DNA of 64,000 bases from Chitinophaga horti (GCF_022867795.2 NZ_CP107006.1:3534001-3598000), one strand, 5' to 3'. Counted from the first letter of the stretch, positions 43,552 to 53,804 are shown. Numbers and translations are program-made. Notes: a model not told the origin generated them from the letters alone.

Positions 43552-44716
43552 CGAGGAAACCAGCAACTAAATAAACTGCCTTCTCCCGGATGACTCTCGG
43601 TGGTAATCAAACCGCCGTGCAGGTCCATTATTTTTTTACAAACCGCCAGGCCCATGCCCGATCCTTTGTAACGCTGCTTGTCCTCATGGCGGATGAACAA
43701 CTCGAACACTTCGCTCGTTTTGCTCTCTTCGAAACCAATACCGTTATCACGGAAAGAGATGACATGATAACTACGATCGGCCCCCTCCACGAGTTCGTGC
43801 TGTACCGACACCTGCGGCTCCGGACCCTTACGCACAAACTTACAGGCATTGTCGAGCAGGTGGTAGAACAACAGGGAAATCAGCATCGCATAGCCCGGTA
43901 TAACAGGCAATTCACCTGCTACCACTTTCAGCTCACAGCTATTCAGCTTTTCCTCCATCTCGTCCTGCACGATCTCAAGCACCTGGTTCAAATTCACGTC
44001 AGACAAACCGGCCTCGTCGGCCTCTATCTTCGAGAACGCCACCAGGTCGTCGGTCATCAGCTTCATGCGCTGCAGGCCGCCTTGTACACGGCGCAGACTG
44101 GCGCGGCCTTCGTTGCTCAGGTTGCGTGCATCGTTGCCAATCAAAAACTCCAGCGAGGTATATGCTTTCTGTAATGCATCGGTATACTGCCCGCCAATCA
44201 CCCGCGTAAAGGTGCTCAGCTCCTCCACCAGCGCTTCCTGCAGGCGCGCCTTATGCAACAGCGGCGGTTAACCTCCTCCAGCTCTATTTTAATGTTGTGC
44301 GTATGGGTAATATCCCGTGCAATGTTCAGCACCGTGGTTACCGTTCCATCTACCGCAAACTCGGGTACCATGCGCGAATGAAAATAAAGGTTCCCTTCCG
44401 GAGACGGATAGTAATTGTAGTGCTCCTGGGGCTGCTGTGTCTCAAATACTTTCCGCAATTTTTCCACGAAGGCATGTGATACCTCGGGTGGATGCCCCAT
44501 TTGTACACTGGTTTTGCCCAGGGCTTCGTTTACAGGTGTTCCGCTCTTCTCCGCGAAGGCGTTGTTCGCGAACACTAATCTGAAATTCGAATCCCATCTG
44601 GTAATCGCATCCGGCGTGTTTTCCACCAGGGCTCTCAACTGTTCGTCCTTCATCCTCATCACATGTTCTGCCCCTGGTCCGTCCGGATTTCCTGCATGAA
44701 AGTGCTTTTCTAACAT
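43548..44716 (-). pseudogene. PAS-domain sensor histidine kinase split by a single-base frameshift
   Basis: The first frame (44716-44216) carries a PAS domain (LRALVENTPDAITRWDSNFRLVFANNAF) and the PAC segment, up to KIELEEVNRR. The second frame (from about 44258) continues as LLHKARLQEALVEELSTF. It then has a dimerisation region lacking an obvious phosphoacceptor His, an N box (FYHLLDNACKF), DNGIGFEES, and GSGMGLAVCKKIMDLHGG to the stop at 43548. One added base near 44262 joins both into a protein of about 389 residues. All else is intact, so a recent mutation or a sequencing indel is likely. Confidence 0.85.
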
Positions 44717-44886
44717 AACATGATTTTTTCCGGTGAATACTTGATATGGCTGAGTTATCGACTAACAAAACCGTGCCATTTTTCGCTAATAAATTACTAA
44801 CACCAGTAGTGTGGAGAATCATACACAGCGCAGGTTTAGGCGTACGGTGGCACAATATTTACCCGGTAATAGTTAAACAAAAAGCC

Positions 44887-45255
44887 ATGATCTCACAACT
44901 TTCCAATGTACCTTCTAACATCGTCGCATTTCGTGCGAGTGGAGAGGTAACCAAAGAAGATTTTGAAACAGATGTATTGCCAGCCGTGCAGGAACTAGTG
45001 AAGCGTACCGGCAAACTCAATTACCTCATGGTAATCGATACCGATATCAAAAACTTTACAGGCGGCGCCTGGGTGCAGGATGCGCTGTTGGGCATTAAAC
45101 AGCTTACGAAGTGGCACCGTGCCGCCATTCTTACTGATTCAGAAAACATTAATAAGTTTACGGACGCCTTTAGCTACCTGGTACCCGGCGAGTTCAAAGG
45201 GTTTCGCACCAATGAGCTGGAGGCCGCCGTACTATGGGTATCAGCCGAAGATTAG
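44887..45255 (+). CDS. SpoIIAA-like (STAS-related) protein
   Basis: 122 residues from ATG 44887; the upstream in-frame extension from 44746 is poor coding sequence. It matches the SpoIIAA-like family (PF11964 type): NIVAFRASGEVTKEDFETDVLPAVQEL, KLNYLMVIDTDIKNFTGGAWVQDALLG, KWHRAAILTDSENINKFTDAFSYLVPGEFKGF. Such proteins have a STAS-like fold and are often linked to stress or membrane association. A terminator lies 135 bases downstream. Confidence 0.85.
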   Translation: MISQLSNVPSNIVAFRASGEVTKEDFETDVLPAVQELVKRTGKLNYLMVIDTDIKNFTGGAWVQDALLGIKQLTKWHRAAILTDSENINKFTDAFSYLVPGEFKGFRTNELEAAVLWVSAED

Positions 45256-45390
45256 GACTGCGAACGGCTCCTGCTGAATTATTACTTCAGTATGCAGAAA
45301 TAATGAAAGATATGTTGTAGTATTGCACTCAGAATAATACAATCTATTCATACCAACACCAGCGGTGTTAAAACCCAAAAAAGAAAACGA

Positions 45391-45422
45391 GAAGCTTTGC
45401 CTGTGCAAAGCTTCTTTGTTTT
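45391..45422 (+). terminator. Intrinsic terminator
   Basis: GAAGCTTTGC pairs perfectly with GCAAAGCTTC around CTGT and is followed by TTTGTTTTTG. The rest of the gap 45256-45624 shows no gene. Confidence 0.9.
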
Positions 45423-45624
45423 TGTAGCCATCTTTATTCAGCCAGCTTTCCATCACTATTCATCCCCCGTTGTGTCACTCACTTCAGCCATCCCGCTCCG
45501 TTCATCGTACATTACACGCATTCACGCAACGCGCTCAAAAAACACCGCCAAACACTCAGCCTCCTGAGGCCCGCCTGCAGCACCATACTACCTTTGCCAT
45601 GCAAATCAAAATAATCACTACATC

Positions 45625-46005
45625 ATGAAACTTACATGCTTATCAGCAATCATTGCTTGTACCCTTTTGTTCTCTTGTAAAAAAGATGATGCCCCATCAC
45701 CCCTGGCCGGCTCGTGGAGCGGCAAACTGAGTAAAGGAACGGAAGCTCCGCCAGTAGGATCTTTCTACATGAAACTGGGCTCCGACCACTCACTGAAACG
45801 TCTTGAATCTGACGGCGACATTGCCGCTACAGGCACCTGGAAAGTAACAGGCGACCAGTTTACAGCGCAGTATAAATACCTCGACGATCCCACCATCGTG
45901 GTGTTCCTTACCGGTACGTACGATTCAAAAACGAATGCCATTACCGGCTCATGGGAAAATAGCTACGAAGTAAAAGGACTCTGGAATGCACAAAAAGGAA
46001 AGTAA
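45625..46005 (+). CDS. Small lipocalin-like lipoprotein
   Basis: 126 residues. The signal peptide and lipobox end in LLFSC (Cys18), then KKDDAPSP. The mature domain is a short beta-barrel-like fold starting LAGSWSGKLSKGTEAPP, with GTWKVTGDQFTAQYKY and AITGSWENSYEVKGLWNA, typical of small lipocalin-type lipoproteins. Ligand unknown. Confidence 0.75.
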   Translation: MKLTCLSAIIACTLLFSCKKDDAPSPLAGSWSGKLSKGTEAPPVGSFYMKLGSDHSLKRLESDGDIAATGTWKVTGDQFTAQYKYLDDPTIVVFLTGTYDSKTNAITGSWENSYEVKGLWNAQKGK

Positions 46006-46031
46006 CCGCCCCTGCTGGCATTGGCCCGTGT

Positions 46032-46472
46032 ATGAAACATCACATCATGCCGGGCCATTTACACCCACTTAAATTACCCGATATGCACCTACATACCAAT
46101 CGCTCATTGATGATACTCGTCGCCGGCCCGTACCGCTCCGGCACCAACGACGACCCAAAGCGCATACAGGCCAATGTGGACCATATGCAAACCGTGGCCC
46201 TGCAACTTTACCGTCGTGGCCATCTGCCGGTACTCGGCGAATGGTTCGCATTGCCACTCATTCACATGGCCGGCTCGCAACAGATCGGCGACGCAGTGTT
46301 CAATGAGATCTTTCATCCCATTTCCATCCAGCTGCTCGACCGCTGCGACGCCGTACTTCGTATAGGCGGCCCCTCGGCCGGTGCAGATGAAATGGTGGCC
46401 CACGCAGTGAAGAAAGACAAACTGGTGTTCCTGGACCTCCAGGAGATACCGGCCGTACTGCACACGAACTGA
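46032..46472 (+). CDS. DUF4406-like / nucleoside 2-deoxyribosyltransferase-fold protein
   Basis: Up to 146 residues; ATGs at 46032, 46047, 46083 and 46110 are all in frame, and the conserved part starts with MILVAGPYRSG at 46110. AGPYRSGTNDDPKRIQANVDHM and LLDRCDAVLRIGGPSAGADEMVAHA resemble the nucleotide-binding Rossmann-like fold of DUF4406 and deoxyribosyltransferase-like proteins. A role in nucleotide or nucleoside handling is possible but unproven. Confidence 0.7.
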   Translation: MKHHIMPGHLHPLKLPDMHLHTNRSLMILVAGPYRSGTNDDPKRIQANVDHMQTVALQLYRRGHLPVLGEWFALPLIHMAGSQQIGDAVFNEIFHPISIQLLDRCDAVLRIGGPSAGADEMVAHAVKKDKLVFLDLQEIPAVLHTN

Positions 46473-46519
46473 TTATCTGCTAAACACTCGATAAAATCAG
46501 CCAATGGCTCAAAGCACAG

Positions 46520-46549
46520 AGGCCCGGACTTCTTCCGGGCCTATTTTTA
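46520..46549 (+). terminator. Intrinsic terminator
   Basis: AGGCCCGGA pairs perfectly with TCCGGGCCT around a 5-base loop, followed by ATTTTTAT. Confidence 0.88.
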
Positions 46550-46610
46550 TACCCGGAAGCGGCTATTTTTGTTACAACGCTGACTAACTTTTACCTAAAC
46601 CGATTACCGC

Positions 46611-49600
46611 TTGCATACGAGGCGACCAATATCTTACTTAAGGGCAATGGCTGCCCTGTGGCTGTTAAGCATACTGCCGCTCCTTCGGGCGCAGGCACAA
46701 CTGCCCGACTACCACCTGCAAATGTTCGGCTATTCCTATGGTATCAAGGGGGGCACCATCACTTCCGCCGCCCGCGATGCACAAGGTTACCTCTGGATAT
46801 TGGGGCCGCGCGCCCTCACCCGCTTCGATGGTAAACACACCCGCGATTTTTCACTGCCCGACCGCATGAGCAGCCTGCTTTGCGACCACAACGGCCGCAT
46901 CTGGGTGCTTACGGCCAAAGGCGTATTCCGTTATAAAGACGATTTCCGTGGGTTTCAACCGCTAACGGTTACCGGTAGTACACCGGGCAAAATATTCGAG
47001 CATCGCGACAAGTCTGTCTGGCTGCTCACCCGCGAAGGATTTTTGAAATACGACGAAGCCACCGGCATCTTCCGCCCCGCCCTTTCCGAATTAACCGATA
47101 CACGTGCTTTCGACCCCACTTTTACCACCAGTTACGGGCACACGTTCTTTTATGCAAAGGATAGTTTGTACGCCTATCACAGCACGGCGCACCGTACGCG
47201 AAGCCTGCCGCTCCATGATTACAAATCCATCTTCGCCATCAACGAAGACAGTGTAATGGTCAGCAGCTGGAACAACAACAGTTACTGGTACAACTTTCGC
47301 GCGCAGCGGATTACGCCGGTGGTCTATAATAACGAGCTGCTAACCGTTCGTTGTTTCACCCGGCTGGATGCGAATCGTTTCCTCGTGGTAGCCGCACAGG
47401 GCATCTTCGAATATCACCTCAAAGAAGGTACGTATATTCCGCTGCGTTTCTTTGTAAACGGCCTGCCTGTACTTGCTGGCGACTATGCCAGCTACGCTTT
47501 CACCGACCCCTGGGGATACGCCTGGATGGCTACGATCGATGGCATGGCGAGGTTCCCGCTGCAGCAGTCGGAGTTCGGCCTGGTGCGTATCAGCTCATTT
47601 ACCAACGACCGTTCTATTGCCGTGAACAATGTGCGCCGTATGCTGGAAGATAAGCAGGGTAACATTTGGATGGCAACGGGTGCGGGCTTCGTTTCATGGC
47701 AGCAGCAAAGCGGTAAATGGCAGTTCTTTGAACCTATGCCCGGTTCTGCGAAACAATTACAACATCCGTCCATTCGGGGTATGAGCTACGACGGGCGTTA
47801 CCTCATACTTGGGCCTACCAACTTCGGTCCCTGGCTTTTCGAGCCGTCTACGAAACGTTATAGCCGTCCGCGTTATGCAAATGAGTATGTACGCAAACTG
47901 GCGGAGCAGGACTTTTTCGATGATATTCTTACATTGCGGAACGGGCATCATCTGTTCATGGGCCGTGATGCGCTGTACTTGCTGGATGGCCGCACTTACG
48001 AGATGGATACGCTGAACAACCCGGCGGCTCACCAAAACACGAACAACGCCTTCCAGGGTACCGATGGCATTGTGTGGCTGGCGACTAATCGCGGCCTGCA
48101 CTGCTTTGATGCGGACATGCAGTATTTGGGAGCAGTGAGTTATCCGGACAGCTCGACGTTTGTAAGCGCTGGTTACATGCGTGCGGACAACCAGTTATTA
48201 TTTGCCGTAAACGGGAAACTCTACATCGCAAAGTACGCGCACGGCAAGGTCATCGTACAGCTGATGGCGGCGCCGGCATTTGCACAGGCGTTCATCAATA
48301 TTCTTTACCAGGACCAGCAGGATGTGATTTGGGCCGCTTCGGAAAACGGCATCTATCGCTTCGATCCGCATACCAATCAGCTGCAGTTGTTCGATCATAC
48401 GGATAATGTGCAGGGGTACGGCTTTAACAACAACGCCTGGCTGGTGAGCAAGGCAGGTACACTTTTCTTTGGCGGCAACAACGGCATCAATTATTTAACT
48501 TCTCCTACCCTCTTAAACAATGACCAAACGCCGCCGGTTATCTTTTCGCAAATCCGCATCAACAACAACGATACGCTCATTTATGAATTGGGCGACCAGC
48601 CCACGCTGAGCTACTCGCAAAACACGCTGGACTTCACGTTCAGCTGCCCGTACTTCAACAATCCCGACAAAGTACAATACAGGTACCAGCTAGCCGGGCT
48701 GGATACCAGCTGGAAATTCCTGGGCAACAACAACGTAGTACGACTCATCTCCCTGCCACCAGGCAAGTACGAACTGCAGGTGCAGGCGAGTCTTAACGGG
48801 GTGGACTGGATACCCGCCAAGAAGAACTTCGGCTTTCGCATTGATGCGCCCTATTGGCGTAAATGGTGGTTCCTGGCACCGGTGATTTTGTTCGGTGTGT
48901 TCGCCCTGTGGATGTACGTGCGCAACCGCAACCGCAAGCTGAAGGAGAAAGAAGAGGAACTGGACACCGAGCAGGCCATTAATTATTTCGCATCCAGCCT
49001 GTACGAGCATCAGCAAACCGATCATATCTTGTGGGATGTAGCCCGCAACTGTATTGGCCGCCTGCACTTTGAGGACTGCGTTATCTACCTGGTGGATGAG
49101 GAAAGGAATGTGCTCGTTCAAAAGGCCGCTCACGGCCCTAAGAGCCACCTGCGTTTCGAAGTAAAAACACCATTGGAAATTCCGGTGGGTCGCGGTATTA
49201 CAGGCAGCGTGGCCGCTACGGGCAAGGCCGAGATCATTCACGACACCACGAAAGATCCGCGGTATATCGTGGACGATAAGGTACGTTATTCGGAAATTAC
49301 GGTGCCTATTGTGTTCGGCGACCAGGTACTCGGCGTAATTGACTGCGAACACTCACAAAAAAGGTTTTTTACTCAAAAGCATTTGTCTATCCTCACAACA
49401 ATTGCGTCCTTGTGTGCAAATAAGATCGCAAGAGCCCGCGCAGAGGCCGAAAAAAGAGCTGCTGAGCGCATACTGATGGATACTCAACAAAAAATGGCAG
49501 ATATGGAAATGCAGGCGCTGAGGGCACAAATGAACCCTCACTTTATTTTTAATTGTCTTAATTCCATTAACCGCTACATCGTGAAAAGCGACCAGGCCAC

Positions 49601-50132
49601 CGCATCACTGTACCTGACCAAATTCGCCAAATTAATAAGGCTGATACTGGACAACTCCAACAGCAAACATGTGATCCTCAGTAATGAACTGGAAGCTTTA
49701 AAATTGTATATTGACATGGAAGCGCTCCGGTTCGATAAGAAGTTTTCGTACGAAATCGTGGTGCAACGCAATGTAAATCCCGACAGCGTAGAAGTACCGC
49801 CCCTGATCATTCAGCCTTACGTGGAAAATGCCATCTGGCACGGACTGTTACATAAACAAACCGTCGGTCACCTGAAAATAGAATTGTGCATGCCCCAGGA
49901 AGGAATGCTGCAATGCACCATAGAAGACAACGGCATTGGCCGCGAAAAGGCACAGGAACTAAAAAGCAAAACGGCCACCACGAAGAAATCGCTGGGCATG
50001 AAGATTACCGAAAACAGGCTAAGCCTGCTCAACAAACACGCCGCGCTGAATGCCAGCGTGGACATCATTAACCTGTACGAGCCGGACCAAAGTGCGGCCG
50101 GTACAAAAGTCATCTTAAAAATCCCCGTTTAA
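46611..50132 (+). CDS. Periplasmic-propeller sensor histidine kinase with GAF domain (LytS type)
   Basis: 1173 residues from TTG 46611, or 1161 from ATG 46647; the TTG start gives the more normal positively charged signal n-region. The periplasmic part has two-component-regulator propeller blades (about 30-640, DAQGYLWILGPRALTRFDG repeats) and a Y_Y_Y domain (about 660-745). A single transmembrane helix (about 751-770, FLAPVILFGVFALWMYV) leads to a GAF domain (about 795-950), a coiled coil and the His_kinase domain with QMNPHFIFNCLNS (His977). The HATPase follows (IIQPYVENAIWHGL, DNGIGREKA). It is coupled by a 2-base gap to its LytTR response regulator. Confidence 0.93.
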   Translation: MHTRRPISYLRAMAALWLLSILPLLRAQAQLPDYHLQMFGYSYGIKGGTITSAARDAQGYLWILGPRALTRFDGKHTRDFSLPDRMSSLLCDHNGRIWVLTAKGVFRYKDDFRGFQPLTVTGSTPGKIFEHRDKSVWLLTREGFLKYDEATGIFRPALSELTDTRAFDPTFTTSYGHTFFYAKDSLYAYHSTAHRTRSLPLHDYKSIFAINEDSVMVSSWNNNSYWYNFRAQRITPVVYNNELLTVRCFTRLDANRFLVVAAQGIFEYHLKEGTYIPLRFFVNGLPVLAGDYASYAFTDPWGYAWMATIDGMARFPLQQSEFGLVRISSFTNDRSIAVNNVRRMLEDKQGNIWMATGAGFVSWQQQSGKWQFFEPMPGSAKQLQHPSIRGMSYDGRYLILGPTNFGPWLFEPSTKRYSRPRYANEYVRKLAEQDFFDDILTLRNGHHLFMGRDALYLLDGRTYEMDTLNNPAAHQNTNNAFQGTDGIVWLATNRGLHCFDADMQYLGAVSYPDSSTFVSAGYMRADNQLLFAVNGKLYIAKYAHGKVIVQLMAAPAFAQAFINILYQDQQDVIWAASENGIYRFDPHTNQLQLFDHTDNVQGYGFNNNAWLVSKAGTLFFGGNNGINYLTSPTLLNNDQTPPVIFSQIRINNNDTLIYELGDQPTLSYSQNTLDFTFSCPYFNNPDKVQYRYQLAGLDTSWKFLGNNNVVRLISLPPGKYELQVQASLNGVDWIPAKKNFGFRIDAPYWRKWWFLAPVILFGVFALWMYVRNRNRKLKEKEEELDTEQAINYFASSLYEHQQTDHILWDVARNCIGRLHFEDCVIYLVDEERNVLVQKAAHGPKSHLRFEVKTPLEIPVGRGITGSVAATGKAEIIHDTTKDPRYIVDDKVRYSEITVPIVFGDQVLGVIDCEHSQKRFFTQKHLSILTTIASLCANKIARARAEAEKRAAERILMDTQQKMADMEMQALRAQMNPHFIFNCLNSINRYIVKSDQATASLYLTKFAKLIRLILDNSNSKHVILSNELEALKLYIDMEALRFDKKFSYEIVVQRNVNPDSVEVPPLIIQPYVENAIWHGLLHKQTVGHLKIELCMPQEGMLQCTIEDNGIGREKAQELKSKTATTKKSLGMKITENRLSLLNKHAALNASVDIINLYEPDQSAAGTKVILKIPV

Positions 50133-50134
50133 CC

Positions 50135-50884
50135 ATGATACGCTGCATACTTGTAGACGATGAAAGGAACAGCCTCGAAATGATGGAATGGCTCCTGAAA
50201 ACTTACTGCCCGCAGGTAAAGATCGAAGCGATGTGTAACGATGCCATGAAAGGCATTGCAGCCATCCAGCAATACCAGCCCGACCTTGTGTTTCTCGATA
50301 TTGAAATGCCACATATGAACGGCTTTGATATGCTGGAGCAATTCCCCAGGATCAACTTTGACGTGGTATTTTGTACGGCCTACGACCAGTTTGCGATACG
50401 CGCCTTTAAATACAGCGCGCTCAATTATCTGCTCAAACCCGTTGACCCGGACGATCTTAAAGAGACGATCCGCCGCATCGAAGACCGCAGAACGGCGCCC
50501 ACCCGCGAGCAGATCGAAATGCTCATGCAGGGCATCCGCCAGGCGCAAAAGCCCACTATTCCCCGTATTGCACTCACCACCAGCGACGGACTGCTGTTCG
50601 TGCCCACCAGTGATATTATTTACTGTCAGGCCGAAAGCAACTATACCATCGTAATGCTGGTCAATAATAAAAAGATCGTTGTATCGAAAGTGTTGAAGGA
50701 GATTGACGAGGCCCTCTCCGGTCCCGACTTTTTCCGTATTCATAATTCGTACCTGGTCAACATGAACCACATTCATAAATACATTCGCGGCGAAGGCGGT
50801 TATGTGCTGATGAGCGATGGTGCCAATATCACCATTTCCCGGTCGCGACGACAGGAGTTCATGGAACTATTCGAGAGGTTTTAA
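50135..50884 (+). CDS. LytTR-family response regulator
   Basis: 249 residues. The receiver domain has ILVDDERNSLEMM, phosphoacceptor Asp55 in LVFLDIEMPHMNG, and LLKPVDPDDL with the conserved lysine. The LytTR DNA-binding domain (about 145-249) has TSDGLLFVPTSDIIYCQAESNYT and FFRIHNSYLVNMNHI. It starts 2 bases after the kinase stop and is its cognate partner. Confidence 0.96.
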   Translation: MIRCILVDDERNSLEMMEWLLKTYCPQVKIEAMCNDAMKGIAAIQQYQPDLVFLDIEMPHMNGFDMLEQFPRINFDVVFCTAYDQFAIRAFKYSALNYLLKPVDPDDLKETIRRIEDRRTAPTREQIEMLMQGIRQAQKPTIPRIALTTSDGLLFVPTSDIIYCQAESNYTIVMLVNNKKIVVSKVLKEIDEALSGPDFFRIHNSYLVNMNHIHKYIRGEGGYVLMSDGANITISRSRRQEFMELFERF

Positions 50885-50904
50885 TTTTATATATTGAAGA
50901 GAAC

Positions 50905-50933
50905 AGGCGGCGGTTTCTACCGCCGTTTGTCGT
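50905..50933 (+). terminator. Intrinsic terminator of the LytS/LytTR operon
   Basis: CGGCGGT pairs with ACCGCCG around TTCT and is followed by TTTGTCGTTTCT; the T tract is moderate. Confidence 0.7.
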
Positions 50934-50978
50934 TTCTATAAATCCGCCTTATATTGTTGCCAGTCATCACAGCCCGTT

Positions 50979-51803
50979 ATGAAACTATTCTGGACGATAT
51001 TGGCCGCCATACTACTCACCGCCTTTGTGCCGCCGAAGAAAGAACGCTTTTCGTGGAAAGGCGTGCGCGTACTGGTGTACACCAAAAACGGCAAAGGCTA
51101 TGTGCATAATAATATCGCTGCCGGCACGGCAGCGCTGCGTCAACTGGCCCGGGACAATGGCTTCGGCATAGATGTTACCGATGATCCGGCTTACTTTACC
51201 AATGAGCGGTTAAAGCAATACCAGGTACTCATCTTCCACAATACCAATAATGATGTTTTTGATAACGATACGCAAAAGCTGGCGTTAATGCATTACGTGC
51301 AGGCGGGCGGAGGCGTAGTAGGCGTTCATTCTGCCACTGGCACCGAACGTAACTGGCCCTGGTTTAAACGCATGATGGGTGGCAGCTTCGTACGGCATCC
51401 GCCTTATCAACGTTATAAACAAATCGTGATCGACAGCACCCATCCTTCCACATCATTTTTACCGAAGGTGTGGGAACAACAAACAGAATGCTATTACGTG
51501 AAAGAAATCAATCCCGATCTGCATGTGCTGATGGTAAATGATTTAAACAGCGTGCAGGACAAAGATCGTGATAGCTACGCCGGCGGCAGGTTTTACGGCA
51601 ACAGCTTCCCGGCAGTCTGGTGCCACGAGTTTGACGGCGGCCGGCAGTGGTACACTTCTTTCGGGCACGATAGCACCACTTATAAAGATCCGCTGTTCCT
51701 GAAACATGTATTGGGCGGCATACAATGGGCGGCCGGCAATAAAAGGCTGCCGGACTACCGCAAAGCCCGGGCTATATCACCCAATGATCCGTTACCTTAT
51801 TAA
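50979..51803 (+). CDS. ThuA-domain secreted protein
   Basis: 274 residues with a short signal peptide (LFWTILAAILLTAFVPP). A ThuA-like glutamine-amidotransferase fold covers most of the mature protein: VRVLVYTKNGKGYVHNNIAAGTAAL, YQVLIFHNTNNDVFDNDTQKLALMHYVQAGGGVVGVHSA and FPAVWCHEFDGGRQWYTSFGHD. ThuA proteins accompany sugar oxidation (trehalose utilisation in Sinorhizobium). It is followed at once by a Gfo/Idh-type oxidoreductase gene, a common pairing, so both likely act on a carbohydrate in the periplasm. Confidence 0.88.
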   Translation: MKLFWTILAAILLTAFVPPKKERFSWKGVRVLVYTKNGKGYVHNNIAAGTAALRQLARDNGFGIDVTDDPAYFTNERLKQYQVLIFHNTNNDVFDNDTQKLALMHYVQAGGGVVGVHSATGTERNWPWFKRMMGGSFVRHPPYQRYKQIVIDSTHPSTSFLPKVWEQQTECYYVKEINPDLHVLMVNDLNSVQDKDRDSYAGGRFYGNSFPAVWCHEFDGGRQWYTSFGHDSTTYKDPLFLKHVLGGIQWAAGNKRLPDYRKARAISPNDPLPY

Positions 51804-51823
51804 ATTTGAAAACAATCCATTTC

Positions 51824-53203
51824 ATGAAACGATACCGCTATCTTTTACCGCTGGTTGCCAGTGCCCTCGCTACCCAAAGCTGCCAGCAGTCTGCACCTAA
51901 AACGGCCACCGCCGATTCCAATATGGTAAAACTAATCACCGTCGATCCAGGCCACTTCCACTCAGCGCTCGTGCAGAAAAGTATGTCTGCCGGCATTGAC
52001 TCCGTTGTGCACGTATACGCGCCGGAAGGCAAAGAGCTGGAGGCACACCTGGCATTGATCAAACAATACAATGAAAGAGCCGAATCGCCCACCAGCTGGT
52101 CAGAACAGGTGTACAAGGGCGCGGACTATTTTGAGAAAATGCTGGCGGACAAACCAGGCAACGTGGTCGTACTGGCAGGCAACAACAAACGCAAAACAGA
52201 TTACATCTCCAAATCCATAGAAGCCGGTTTGAATGTTTTGAGCGACAAACCGATGGTGATCACCCCGGCTGCCTTTCCCCAACTGGAAGCCGCGTTTAAA
52301 ACCGCTGCAGATAAAAAAGTGTTGCTGTACGATATTATGACCGAACGGTCGGAGATCAGCAACATGCTGCAGAAAGAATTAATGCAGCAACCCACCGTAT
52401 TCGGTGAACTGCAGAAAGGCTCGCAAGATGCACCAGCGGTGCTGATCGAAAGCGTCCATTTCTATTTCAAGAACGTATCCGGCAAGACGCTGGTACGCCC
52501 CTCCTGGTTCTTCGATGCCGGTCAGCAAGGCGATGCCATTGCCGATGTGGGCGTACACCTCATCGACCTGGCACAATGGGCCTGTTTTCCAGAAACGGCG
52601 ATTGATCATACTAAAGACATCAACGTGGTGGCTGCGCGCAACTGGCCTACGCCGCTCACTAAATCACAATTCACTTCTATCACCCAGCAAAGCGAGTTCC
52701 CTGATTTTTTACAGCCACTCGTAAAAGATTCGGTGCTGAACGCCCGCGGCAACGGTGAGGTCACCTATTCCCTCAAAGGCGTATTCGTAAAAGTGATCGC
52801 CCGTTGGGAGTATAAAGCAGAAGAAGGCGGTGATACGCATTACGCGCTGGTGAAAGGCAGCCTGTCCTCACTGGAAATCAAACAAGGCAAGGAAGAAAAC
52901 TTTAAGCCCACCCTGTACATTCGCCCGGCCAAGAACGACACGGCCTTTGCCACGGCGCTTACGCAGGTAGTAACGCAACTCAACACCAAATACCCCGGTG
53001 TGGCAGTAGAAAAGATCGCCACGGGCTACAAGGTAAACATCCCTGAGAAATATAAGGATGGGCACGAGGCGCATTTCTCGCAGGTGCTGCAACGTTTCCT
53101 GGGCTACCTCAACACTGGTTTGCCCGCCTGGGAAGTTCCCTGCATGCTGTCGAAATATTACACGTCTACCGCCGCATTAAAGCTGGCAGACGCACAAAAA
53201 TAA
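51824..53203 (+). CDS. Gfo/Idh/MocA-like oxidoreductase, exported
   Basis: 459 residues from ATG 51824. An N-terminal signal with a cysteine at ATQSC may make it a lipoprotein, though the lipobox is imperfect. A Rossmann-like region covers about 30-160 (KLITVDPGHFHSALVQKSM, VVVLAGNNKRKTDYISKSIEAGLNVLSDKPMVI). The larger C-terminal domain (about 165-459) matches the putative-oxidoreductase C-terminal family (GDAIADVGVHLIDLAQWACFP). It opens 20 bases after the ThuA gene and probably forms an operon with it. Confidence 0.87.
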   Translation: MKRYRYLLPLVASALATQSCQQSAPKTATADSNMVKLITVDPGHFHSALVQKSMSAGIDSVVHVYAPEGKELEAHLALIKQYNERAESPTSWSEQVYKGADYFEKMLADKPGNVVVLAGNNKRKTDYISKSIEAGLNVLSDKPMVITPAAFPQLEAAFKTAADKKVLLYDIMTERSEISNMLQKELMQQPTVFGELQKGSQDAPAVLIESVHFYFKNVSGKTLVRPSWFFDAGQQGDAIADVGVHLIDLAQWACFPETAIDHTKDINVVAARNWPTPLTKSQFTSITQQSEFPDFLQPLVKDSVLNARGNGEVTYSLKGVFVKVIARWEYKAEEGGDTHYALVKGSLSSLEIKQGKEENFKPTLYIRPAKNDTAFATALTQVVTQLNTKYPGVAVEKIATGYKVNIPEKYKDGHEAHFSQVLQRFLGYLNTGLPAWEVPCMLSKYYTSTAALKLADAQK

Positions 53204-53208
53204 GCTGG

Positions 53209-53246
53209 CAAGGGGCGCTATCTAACGGTAACGCCCCTTGTTTTTA
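53209..53246 (+). terminator. Intrinsic terminator
   Basis: CAAGGGGCG pairs perfectly with CGCCCCTTG, with a 14-base loop, followed by TTTTT. Confidence 0.88.
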
Positions 53247-53320
53247 ATATCACACGTTCGTTTCTCCTGAAAACACCTATCTTGCTGCCTCAAATCCTTA
53301 TCCCTATAAAAAACCGACAC

Positions 53321-53782
53321 ATGATGATCAGGAAGATGGGTTACACCCTCGCGCTGTTAGCCTTAGAAATGCTGCTTTATTTCGTTATCACCACCGTTTT
53401 TATGTTATTCTTTTCTCGTTTTAATGTAAACCTGGGGCTGGAAGAATGGTTTGCCGTTATCACCCGCAGAGTGGTGGTGTATTACGTATTCGCCTTCGCA
53501 GGTTTCACTTTATTAACGATGCTGCTGCAGCCCAAAAACAAAGTGAGAGCGATCGCCCTCATCAACGCCGGCCTGTTTCTGCTCATAACTTTTGTAACGC
53601 TGTACATTCAGCACGTGCCGTTGAGCAGCGCATTCGGCAACCGTATGATCTTAATACAACTGCTGGCCGCGTTTGTAGTACCATTTATGCTGAACCGGAG
53701 CGTGAATTTCCGTACCATGGTGGCACTCGACATCTTCCCGGAAAAACAGAAATGGGATGCGGCAGAAGCGCCCGTTAAATAG
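53321..53782 (+). CDS. Small four-helix membrane protein of unknown function
   Basis: 153 residues from ATG 53321 (MMIRKMGYTLALLALEMLLY); an in-frame TTG at 53282 is less likely. Four hydrophobic segments at about 8-30, 48-68, 77-98 and 110-130, with a short cytoplasmic tail. No family is recognised. Terminators on both sides make it monocistronic. Confidence 0.7.
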   Translation: MMIRKMGYTLALLALEMLLYFVITTVFMLFFSRFNVNLGLEEWFAVITRRVVVYYVFAFAGFTLLTMLLQPKNKVRAIALINAGLFLLITFVTLYIQHVPLSSAFGNRMILIQLLAAFVVPFMLNRSVNFRTMVALDIFPEKQKWDAAEAPVK

Positions 53783-53804
53783 CACAAACTTTTTCTTATA
53801 TAGC

